Notes under the pieces: generated by a model | Databases searched by the model: none | Seen by the model: only the letters and a program-made list of their open reading frames with translations | Told to the model about the DNA's origin: nothing | Source: Vreelandella halophila | Lineage (GTDB): Bacteria; Pseudomonadota; Gammaproteobacteria; Pseudomonadales; Oleiphilaceae | DNA length: 64,000 bases | Reading direction: 5' to 3' | Assembly (NCBI RefSeq): GCF_019903425.1 | Contig: NZ_JACHUZ010000013.1 | Span: 1 to 64,000 of the forward strand | In this document: positions 8,159 to 15,326 of the stretch, piece after piece | Position numbering within the stretch: the first letter of the stretch is position 1 | Layout of the letters: each line of letters begins with the position of its first letter | Program-made: the position numbers and the translations under genes

Positions 8159-9862
8159 TTACTCCGTAGCCAACGCCTCATGGAACATCGCCGGCGTCCG
8201 CTCCGCCTCGACGATACCGGCACGCACCAGGAAATCCCCGAAGTACTCCCCGGCCTCCCGCTCAGCCGCATACCGCTCCAGCATCGGATCCAGGATCCCG
8301 AGAATGGTCGCCTCATCAATATTCTCGCGGTACAGCCGGTTCATGCGCTCACCCTTATGGTCCGCGCCCAGGTACAGGTTGTACTTACCCAGAGCCTTGC
8401 CGGTAAGACCAATCTCACCCAGATAGGGCCGCGCACAGCCGTTGGGGCAGCCGGTCACGCGCACGTTGACCGCCTGGTCCGAGAGGCCATGCTTCGCCAT
8501 GAGCTCATCCAGCTTCCCCACCAGTTCCGGCAGGTACCGCTCAGACTCCGCCATGGCCAGAGCGCAGGTCGGGAAGGCCACACAGGACATGGCATTGCGT
8601 GCCAGTGGCGTCGCCCTGGTGCCGTCACGCAGCCCGTACTGGTCTACCAGGGCCTGGATGGAATCCTTCTGCTCCGGCGTGACGTTGGCAATCACCAGGT
8701 TCTGGTTGCAGGTCACCCGGAACTCGCCGGTATGGACCCTGGCGATCTCACGCAGGCCGGTGCGCAGCGGGTAACCGTCCCAGTCCGCAATGCGACCACT
8801 GTCGATGTGCACGGTCAGGTGACTGTTGCCGTTTTCACCCTCAACCCAGCCGAAGCGATCGCCGTTATGATCGAACTCATAGGGGCGAGCCTCTTCCATC
8901 GGCTGACCGTGGTACTCGGCGAACTTCTCGCGGAACCAGTCCAGGCCATGGTCATCCATGGTGTACTTGAAGCGCGCGTGGGAGCGATTGGTGCGCATGC
9001 CGTGATCCCGCTGGATAGCAGTGATCGCCACACAGGCATCCGCTGCCTGGTCCGCTGGTACGAAACCAGCAATCTCGCCCAGGCGCGGGTAGGTTTCCGG
9101 CTCACCGTAAGTGGTGCCCATGCCACCGCCGACCGCGATGTTGAAGCCACGCAGCTCACCGCCCTCGACAATGGCGATCAGGCCGATGTCGTTGGCGAAG
9201 ACGTCCGCGTCGTTCTCCGGCGGCACTGCCAGTGCGATCTTGAACTTACGCGGCAGGTAGTAGTAGCTGTAGAAGGGCTCTTCCTCCTCGCCCACGCGAT
9301 GCACGCACTCCTCGCCCAGCCAGATCTCGGCATAAGCGCCGGAGCGCCACATCAACCGCTCACTGATCTCGGTGGACAGGCGATGGATCTCCGCGTGCAG
9401 CTGCGACTCGTGCGGGTTCACGTTGGAAACCACATTCCGGTTAACGTCCCCGCAGGCGCCCTTGGAATCAATGCCGAGCTCGTTTACCCGCTGCATCAGG
9501 GTGCGCATCTTGTTCTTGAACACGCCATGGAACTGGAAGGTCTGGCGCGTGGTCAGGCGCAGGGTGTGGTTGGCGCACTCATCGGCCACCTCGTCCAGGC
9601 CCAGCCACTGGGTCGGTGTCAGCACCCCGCCGGGCAGGCGCAGGCGCACCATGTGCATGTACAGCGGTTCCAGCTTCTGCTTGCGGCGTTCGTCACGTAC
9701 GTCGCGGTCGTCCTGCTGGTAGCTGCCGTGGAACTTGGTCAGCTTGGTGTCCGCTTCCGCGATGGCACCCGTGGCCTCATCCGCCAGGCTCTCCGCAATG
9801 GTGCCCCGCAGGTAGCGGCTCTCGCGCTTGATGATCTCGGCTTCTGGGAGTTTATCGGCCAT
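8159..9862 (-). CDS. cysI: Sulfite reductase (NADPH) hemoprotein beta subunit
   Basis: A 567-residue siroheme and [4Fe-4S] enzyme that reduces sulfite to sulfide with six electrons from CysJ in assimilatory sulfate reduction. The four cluster cysteines are visible in the C-terminal half as CVAFPTC (C-x5-C) and GCPNGC (C-x3-C). The N-terminal parachain and the two nitrite/sulfite reductase domains are in the usual order, and the length matches the family (about 570). Its ATG overlaps the cysJ TGA by one base, so translation is coupled. Upstream regulation probably acts at the cysJ promoter. Confidence 0.96.
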   Translation of the reverse strand: MADKLPEAEIIKRESRYLRGTIAESLADEATGAIAEADTKLTKFHGSYQQDDRDVRDERRKQKLEPLYMHMVRLRLPGGVLTPTQWLGLDEVADECANHTLRLTTRQTFQFHGVFKNKMRTLMQRVNELGIDSKGACGDVNRNVVSNVNPHESQLHAEIHRLSTEISERLMWRSGAYAEIWLGEECVHRVGEEEEPFYSYYYLPRKFKIALAVPPENDADVFANDIGLIAIVEGGELRGFNIAVGGGMGTTYGEPETYPRLGEIAGFVPADQAADACVAITAIQRDHGMRTNRSHARFKYTMDDHGLDWFREKFAEYHGQPMEEARPYEFDHNGDRFGWVEGENGNSHLTVHIDSGRIADWDGYPLRTGLREIARVHTGEFRVTCNQNLVIANVTPEQKDSIQALVDQYGLRDGTRATPLARNAMSCVAFPTCALAMAESERYLPELVGKLDELMAKHGLSDQAVNVRVTGCPNGCARPYLGEIGLTGKALGKYNLYLGADHKGERMNRLYRENIDEATILGILDPMLERYAAEREAGEYFGDFLVRAGIVEAERTPAMFHEALATE

Positions 9863-11664
9863 CAGTACACATCCCGTTGGTAACGTTTCTCGCGGGCAAT
9901 ATCCCGCAGGTATTCGGTGGCCTCATCACGACTCTTGTTGCCCTCGTGGGCGATCACGTCGATCAGGGCCTCGTTCACATCCGGTGCCATGGCGTCCGCG
10001 TCACCACAGACGTAGATGTAGGCGCCGTCCTGCAGCCAGCTCCAGAGCTCGGTGGCGTAGTCCCGGATCCGGTTCTGGACATAGACCTTCTCTTCCTGGT
10101 CCCGGGAGAAGGCCACGGTAAGGTGATCCAGCAGCCCCTGCCGGCGCCAGGCCAGCCACTCACTCTGGTAGAGGAAATCCATGTGGAAATGCTGCTCACC
10201 GAAGAACAACCAGTTCCGGCCCCGGGCACCACGCTCTTCACGCTCCTGCATGAACGCCCTAAAGGGCGCCACACCGGTTCCCGGCCCAATCATGATGACA
10301 GGTGCATCATCATCTTCCGGAAGCTTGAAGTTCTTGTTCGGATCAATATACACCGGAACCGTGGCATCGTCTTCCAACCGGTCGGAGAGCCAGGTGGAGG
10401 CAACACCTTCCCGTTCCCGGTTATGGGACTCATAGCGCACGGCTGCGACGGTAATGTGAACCTCTTCATCCACTGCCGCCTGGCTGGACGCAATGGAGTA
10501 GAGCCGGGGCGGCAGCTTGCGCAGCATCCCCGTGAGCGTGTCCGCGCCCAGGCCTTCCACGGGCCATGCTTCAATCAGGTCCAACAGGTCTCGGCCGCGC
10601 ATCCAGTCGGTCAGCCCCGTGTGATCGGCCACCAGTTTCTGCAGCTCCGCATCCCCGCTGTAGGCCGCCCACTGCTCCATCAGGGGCCTGGTGAGCACGG
10701 TGATCTCACGGTAATGCATCAGGGCCTTGGAGAGGGTGGTCTGGGTCTCGCCCAGCGACACGGTCTCTTCCGGGTCTAGCCCCAGCTTTTCAATGATGGC
10801 TGCAACCAGGTTGGGATTGTTCTGGGGGTAGATGCCCACCGCGTCGCCGGGCCTGTAGCTCAGACCTGAATCCTCCAGGGAAAGCTCAATGTGACGCGTC
10901 TCCTTGTTGGAACCACGGCCATTGAGCACAAGGTTCTCGAGCACCGGCGCCGGGAAGGGATTCTTGCGGTCGTATTGGGATTTGCCAGGTGCCCCGCCCG
11001 CGCTCTGCCCACTGCCAGCGGAGACAGCCGCTCCCGCCTTGGCCTCGATGGCGTCCAGCATCGCGTTGACCCAGGCCTCCGCCGGGTCATCGTAATCCAC
11101 GTCGCAATCCACCCGCTCCACCAGCTGGCTGGCGCCCAGTTCCGCAAAGCGCGCATCAAAGTCCTTGCCCGTCTGGCAGAAGTGTTCATAGCTGGTGTCA
11201 CCCAGCGCCAGGACGCCGTAATGAACACCTTTCAGCCCGGGCGCCTTGCGGCTGTGCAGGAACTCGTGGAAGTCCAGGGCGCCGTCCGGCGGATCGCCTT
11301 CACCATGGGTGGATGCCAGCACGGCAACAAAGCTCTCGCTCTTGAGCTGGCGAGCCTTGTAGTCCGCCATATCCACGACCGTGGCCTTGATGCCCCGGGC
11401 ACTGGCCTGCTCGCCGAGCATCTCGGCCACACCCTCGGCATTGCCGGTCTGCGAGCCATAGAGCACGGTCAGCGAGGGCGCCTCCGCGCTGGCACCCGCA
11501 GTGGCCTGACCACCGGCGGAGGGTTGACCGGTCTGGGCGGCACGCCAGCCGGCCAGATACCCGGAGAGCCAGTCAATCTGGTGACCTTCGAGCTTGCCCA
11601 GCAGTTCGTTGAGCTGGCGGGCCTGTTCGTCAGTCAGAGGTGAGTTGCTTGTTGATAGAGTCAT
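9862..11664 (-). CDS. cysJ: Sulfite reductase (NADPH) flavoprotein alpha subunit
   Basis: A 600-residue diflavin reductase that passes electrons from NADPH through FAD and FMN to CysI. A flavodoxin domain (about 65-205; YGSQTGNAEGVAE binds FMN) is followed by the FAD-binding region (RLYSIASS) and an NADPH-binding module (GPGTGVAPFRAF and the C-terminal DVY). The N-terminal helical leader (LTDEQARQLNELLGKLEG) is typical. The frame opens at a GTG 11694, but MTLSTSN at 11664 fits homologues better; neither has a strong ribosome site. Together with cysI it forms a two-gene operon preceded by an AT-rich inverted repeat at 11748-11781. Confidence 0.94.
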   Translation of the reverse strand: MTLSTSNSPLTDEQARQLNELLGKLEGHQIDWLSGYLAGWRAAQTGQPSAGGQATAGASAEAPSLTVLYGSQTGNAEGVAEMLGEQASARGIKATVVDMADYKARQLKSESFVAVLASTHGEGDPPDGALDFHEFLHSRKAPGLKGVHYGVLALGDTSYEHFCQTGKDFDARFAELGASQLVERVDCDVDYDDPAEAWVNAMLDAIEAKAGAAVSAGSGQSAGGAPGKSQYDRKNPFPAPVLENLVLNGRGSNKETRHIELSLEDSGLSYRPGDAVGIYPQNNPNLVAAIIEKLGLDPEETVSLGETQTTLSKALMHYREITVLTRPLMEQWAAYSGDAELQKLVADHTGLTDWMRGRDLLDLIEAWPVEGLGADTLTGMLRKLPPRLYSIASSQAAVDEEVHITVAAVRYESHNREREGVASTWLSDRLEDDATVPVYIDPNKNFKLPEDDDAPVIMIGPGTGVAPFRAFMQEREERGARGRNWLFFGEQHFHMDFLYQSEWLAWRRQGLLDHLTVAFSRDQEEKVYVQNRIRDYATELWSWLQDGAYIYVCGDADAMAPDVNEALIDVIAHEGNKSRDEATEYLRDIAREKRYQRDVY

Positions 11665-11747
11665 CAGGAATAAACACCGGTTATCCAATAGCACGATTGC
11701 CTAAAAGGATAACAGGCAGAGGTTATCGCTTTAACCCATCCATGGGT

Positions 11748-11781
11748 CATTATCTATGGATTTTACCGATAATAGATAATG
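11748..11781. promoter_or_regulatory. Inverted repeat upstream of cysJI (candidate CysB-type operator)
   Basis: Perfect 10-base arms CATTATCTAT (11748-11757) and ATAGATAATG (11772-11781) are separated by 14 AT-rich bases, about 85 bases before the cysJ start. The known activator of cysJI in gammaproteobacteria is CysB, which binds AT-rich sites ahead of the promoter, so this position is fitting. No experiment supports the assignment here. Confidence 0.5.
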
Positions 11782-11796
11782 GCTTGCCAGGTGAAC

Positions 11797-11821
11797 ACAA
11801 AAACCCCGGCCGCAGCCGGGT
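11797..11821 (-). terminator. Terminator of pyk
   Basis: On the minus strand the hairpin ACCCGGC-TGC-GGCCGGGGT is followed by TTTTT. It is about 120 bases past the pyk stop and before the cysJ promoter region, so it separates the two units. Confidence 0.8.
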
Positions 11822-11938
11822 CTCAGAGCCATACAGCGGAGACTGTTCCAGGTTTACCCGAGCTCAGCGCGGCAACTGGTCCGCACCTCACGTGCGCACC
11901 CACCGTCTCAACTGCCCGGGAGGGGACGACGACTGCGT

Positions 11939-13387
11939 TCACTGGATGCTCGCCCCGACCCGGACAATTTTCATCGTGTTCGTGCCACCCTGGGCATTCA
12001 CGTAGTCCCCCTTAGTGATCACGACCCGGTCCCCCTCTTCCACCACGCCCCGACGCACCAACTCCGAGACCGCCAATGCGTTCGTCTGCTCGTTGGGAAT
12101 CTCGAGCGAATCAAAGGGAACCGTCTGTACCCCGCGCAGCAGGACCACACGATGCTGGGTGGCATGGTGTCTGGAAAAAGCGAAGATGGGCAGACTTGAT
12201 TTAATCCGGGACATCAACCTGGGCGTTGCCCCGGACTCCGTCATACAGATGATCGCCGTAACGCCTTCAAGGTGATTGGCCGCATACATTGCGGACAGTG
12301 CAACAGCCTCATCCACATGCTCCATGGCTTCATGGATACGATGCTGTGACTGGCGCATGGAGGGGTGCTTCTCGGCGCCCAGGCAGATGCGGACCATCGA
12401 CTCCACCGCCTCTACGGGATAGTCACCCACCGCGGTTTCAGCAGACAGCATGACGGCATCCGTGTAGTCCATGACCGCGTTGGCCACGTCGGAAACTTCC
12501 GCACGGGTCGGCATGGGGCTGGTGATCATGGACTCCATCATCTGAGTGGCGGTAATAACGCCGCGGTTCAGCACCCGGGCACGATGGATGATATGCTTCT
12601 GGACACCGACCAGCTCGGCATCACCGATTTCCACTGCGAGATCGCCCCTCGCCACCATGACCACGTCGGATGCCTCGATGACCTCATCGAGCGCCGCCTC
12701 GTCATGGGCCAGCTCGGCCCGCTCAATCTTGGCAACCAGGCCAGCCTCCGAGCCGGCTTCTTTCAGAAGCCGGCGCGCCGTGTGCAGATCCTCGGCGCTA
12801 CGGACGAAGGACACCGCCACATAGTCGGCACCGAGGCGGGCAGCCGTCACAATATCCTCCTTGTCCTTGTCCGTAAGCGCATTAGCGGACAGACCTCCGC
12901 CCCGTTTGTTCAGTCCCTTGTTATCGGAAAGAACGCCGCCGACCAGAACCCGGGAGGTGATGCTGTTGTCACCAACCGAGATCACCTCCATCTCGATCGC
13001 CCCATCATCCAGAACCAGCACATCCCCGGGCATCACATCGTCAACCAGCTGTTCGTAATCGATGCCCACCTGGTGGCTAGTACCGGCGTCCTTGGGCAAG
13101 GCCGCATCCAGTACGAATTCCTGGCCCGTTGCGAGTGTGACCTTGTGCTCCCTGAAGCCGGAAATACGCAGCTTCGGGCCCTGGAGGTCCGCCAGCAGGG
13201 CAACGAATCGCCCCTGGGTAGAAGCCGCCTCCCGCACCCGCCTGGCCCGATCGATATGCTCCTGATCACTGCCATGGGAGAAGTTGAGCCGCGTCACATC
13301 GACACCCGCCCTTATAATCGCGGCCAGCGTTTCGGCCGAGTCCGTGGAGGGGCCGAGTGTTGAGACTATCTTGGTGCGCCTGAGCAT
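11939..13387 (-). CDS. pyk: Pyruvate kinase
   Basis: A 482-residue glycolytic enzyme that converts phosphoenolpyruvate and ADP to pyruvate and ATP. It starts MLRRTKIVSTLGPS with the nucleotide-site arginine, contains LNFSHGS, the Mg-binding VMVARGDLAVEIG segment and the catalytic ITATQMMESMI. Length and order match the type found in gammaproteobacteria next to gap, pgk and fba. Here the gene is preceded only by a relic of gapA (13404-13535) and then by aceF, so the ancestral cluster has been cut down. It ends 120 bases before a terminator. Confidence 0.95.
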   Translation of the reverse strand: MLRRTKIVSTLGPSTDSAETLAAIIRAGVDVTRLNFSHGSDQEHIDRARRVREAASTQGRFVALLADLQGPKLRISGFREHKVTLATGQEFVLDAALPKDAGTSHQVGIDYEQLVDDVMPGDVLVLDDGAIEMEVISVGDNSITSRVLVGGVLSDNKGLNKRGGGLSANALTDKDKEDIVTAARLGADYVAVSFVRSAEDLHTARRLLKEAGSEAGLVAKIERAELAHDEAALDEVIEASDVVMVARGDLAVEIGDAELVGVQKHIIHRARVLNRGVITATQMMESMITSPMPTRAEVSDVANAVMDYTDAVMLSAETAVGDYPVEAVESMVRICLGAEKHPSMRQSQHRIHEAMEHVDEAVALSAMYAANHLEGVTAIICMTESGATPRLMSRIKSSLPIFAFSRHHATQHRVVLLRGVQTVPFDSLEIPNEQTNALAVSELVRRGVVEEGDRVVITKGDYVNAQGGTNTMKIVRVGASIQ

Positions 13388-13403
13388 TGAGCTGATCCTA
13401 TCG

Positions 13404-13535
13404 TTACTGGCTTGCCTTCATCAGGGCGACGGCCTTGTCAAGCATCCGCTTCGAAAAGCCCCATTCATTGTCGTACCACGCCATTACTTTAACGTACCAC
13501 TGATTGTCTTCGGCTGGATTGCCGCCATGACGCTC
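13404..13535 (-). pseudogene. gapA (remnant): C-terminal relic of glyceraldehyde-3-phosphate dehydrogenase
   Basis: On the minus strand an open stretch of 43 codons ends with a proper TAA 16 bases before pyk and reads ...[18 protein letters not shown], then [31 protein letters not shown] is the near-invariant C-terminal segment of GAPDH. Nothing of the NAD-binding or catalytic (SCTTN) parts remains in the 200-base gap, so the rest was deleted. A working gap gene must be elsewhere if glycolysis runs. The upstream limit of the relic is approximate. Confidence 0.85.
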
Positions 13536-13551
13536 TAGAGGCCAATGATGC

Positions 13552-13578
13552 GCCCCGGCTCTCGATACGAACCGGGGC
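13552..13578 (-). terminator. Hairpin after aceF
   Basis: Perfect seven-base arms GCCCCGG and CCGGGGC (13552-13558 and 13572-13578), eight bases past the aceF stop. No T run follows on the minus strand, so it may be a 3' stabiliser or a weak terminator for aceEF. Confidence 0.5.
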
Positions 13579-13586
13579 AATGCCCG

Positions 13587-15299
13587 CTACATCAGCAACT
13601 CACGCAGGTCCCCGAGAACCCGGGACAACAGGGTGGTAAAACGGGCAGCGTCAGCGCCGTTGATGGCGCGATGATCGTAGGACAGCGACAGCGGCAGCAT
13701 CAGCCGAGGCTGGAACTGCGCCCCATCCCAGAACGGCTCCATGGAAGCCTTGGAGGCCCCAAGTATCGCCACCTCAGGGGAATTCACGATGGGCGTGAAC
13801 GCGGTACCACCGATGCCACCCAGGCTGGTGATGGTGAAGCAGGCCCCACTCATGTCGTTGTTTGTGAGCTTCTTGTCCCGCGCCTTGCCCGCCAGTTCCT
13901 GGGCCTCTTCCGCCAGCTGCCAGATGCTCTTCTGATCCACGTCCCGGATTACGGGCACGACGAGGCCATTGGGCGTATCCACCGCGATGCCGATGTGGCA
14001 GTAGTGCTTCTGGATGATCTGCTCGTTCGCCATGTCCAGCGACACGTTGAACTGCGGGTAGGTGGTGAGCGCATGGGCGCAGGCCTTCATCAGGAACGGC
14101 AGCAGCGTCATCTTCACGCCCCGCTTCTCGCCCTCGGCCTTGTGGTCCTTGCGGAAGGCTTCCAGGTCGGTGATGTCCGCCTTCTCGAACTGGGTCACGT
14201 GCGGCACGTTGAGCCAGCTGCGGTGCATGCCCTGGGCGGTCAGCCGCTGGATCTTGGTCATGGACTGGCGCTCGACATCGCCGAACTGGCTGAAGTCGGG
14301 CAGCGGTACCTCGGGGATCCCCGCACCACCACCTGCAGGCGCACTGCCGCCGGACTGGAGCTGGTTACGCACCCAGGTCTGGACGTCTTCCTTGAGAATG
14401 CGCCCCTTGGGCCCGCTGCCTTGGATCTGCTGTAGATCCGCACCGAACTCCCGGGCAATGCGGCGCACGGCGGGGCCGGCGTGGACAAGCTTGCCGGAAG
14501 GGGTGTCGGGTGTTTCAGGTTTGGCGGCGGTGCCAGAGGCTGCGCTCTGGGAGGGGGCCTCGCTCTTGGTGTTATCGCGAGCGGGGCTCGCTCCTACAGG
14601 GGTGCCCTGCTGCTCGCTCTCCGGCGCCTGTTCCTTACTCCCTGCTTTCTGCTCCTGGCCGCCTGAAGCTGCAGCCCCGGATCCGCCGCCTGCGACTTCC
14701 AGCATCCCGACGACATCGCCTTCCTTGAGGGTATCGCCTTCCTTAACGTCGAGGCGGGTGATCTTTCCCGTGGCGGGAGACGGCATTTCGACCGTCGCCT
14801 TGTCGGATTCCAGCTCCAGCAGTGGATCCTCGGCATTCACGGAATCGCCCACGCTGACCAGGACCCCGACGATCTCGACCGATTCGGCGCCGCCGAGTTC
14901 GGGGACGTGGATTTCCTGCTCACCGCCTGAGGTTTCCGCCTCCCCGGCAGCCGTTTCTTCAGAGCCCTGATCAGCGCTCTGTTCCTCATCCTGAGCGGGG
15001 CTGGTTCCTGACGAAGCCTCGTCGCCTTGCGCCTCCTCACCGTCGCTCGCGCCGCCGCCCTCAGCGGTCTCCATCATACCGACCAGATCCCCTTCCTTGA
15101 GGGAATCGCCTTCCTTCACATCCAAGCGGGTGATCTTGCCGGCCGCCGGCGCCGGCAGCTCCACGGTTGCCTTGTCGGATTCCAGCTCCAGCAGCGGGTC
15201 CTCAGCGTTCACCGAGTCGCCGACGCTCACCAGAACCCCGACGATCTCAACCGATTCCGCACCGCCCAGCTCGGGAACCCGGATCTCCTGTTCACTCAT
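13587..15299 (-). CDS. aceF: Dihydrolipoyllysine-residue acetyltransferase, E2 of pyruvate dehydrogenase
   Basis: A 570-residue E2 core subunit of the pyruvate dehydrogenase complex. It carries two lipoyl domains (about 3-82 and 127-206) with lipoyl lysines K43 and K167 in ESDKATVE, each followed by an Ala/Gly/Glu/Ser-rich flexible linker, then an E1/E3-binding domain (about 270-305; VHAGPAVRRIAREFGADL) and the catalytic domain (about 340-570) ending in LSYDHRAINGADAARF (the H-x-x-x-D-G-type active site appears as HRAINGAD). The two lipoyl domains are nearly 90 percent identical, a sign of recent duplication or gene conversion. Linker 2 contains an in-frame REP-type palindrome at 14575-14599 coding PVGASPARD. 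Directly behind aceE in an operon. Confidence 0.95.
   Translation of the reverse strand: MSEQEIRVPELGGAESVEIVGVLVSVGDSVNAEDPLLELESDKATVELPAPAAGKITRLDVKEGDSLKEGDLVGMMETAEGGGASDGEEAQGDEASSGTSPAQDEEQSADQGSEETAAGEAETSGGEQEIHVPELGGAESVEIVGVLVSVGDSVNAEDPLLELESDKATVEMPSPATGKITRLDVKEGDTLKEGDVVGMLEVAGGGSGAAASGGQEQKAGSKEQAPESEQQGTPVGASPARDNTKSEAPSQSAASGTAAKPETPDTPSGKLVHAGPAVRRIAREFGADLQQIQGSGPKGRILKEDVQTWVRNQLQSGGSAPAGGGAGIPEVPLPDFSQFGDVERQSMTKIQRLTAQGMHRSWLNVPHVTQFEKADITDLEAFRKDHKAEGEKRGVKMTLLPFLMKACAHALTTYPQFNVSLDMANEQIIQKHYCHIGIAVDTPNGLVVPVIRDVDQKSIWQLAEEAQELAGKARDKKLTNNDMSGACFTITSLGGIGGTAFTPIVNSPEVAILGASKASMEPFWDGAQFQPRLMLPLSLSYDHRAINGADAARFTTLLSRVLGDLRELLM
14575..14599. repeat. REP-type palindrome inside the aceF linker
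   Basis: A 25-base sequence with the palindromic core GCGAGCGGGGCTCGC and the tail TCCTACAG. It matches the right half of the element at 54577-54601 at 24 of 25 positions, yet lies in frame inside aceF, where it codes part of the flexible second linker. A degraded relative (about 18 of 22 bases) is at 14988-15009 in linker 1. REP sequences of this GCTCGCTCCTACAG type are well known in Pseudomonas intergenic DNA. Confidence 0.8.
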
Positions 15300-15326
15300 G
15301 ATGCCGTGTCTCCTTCTGCCGCCGGA

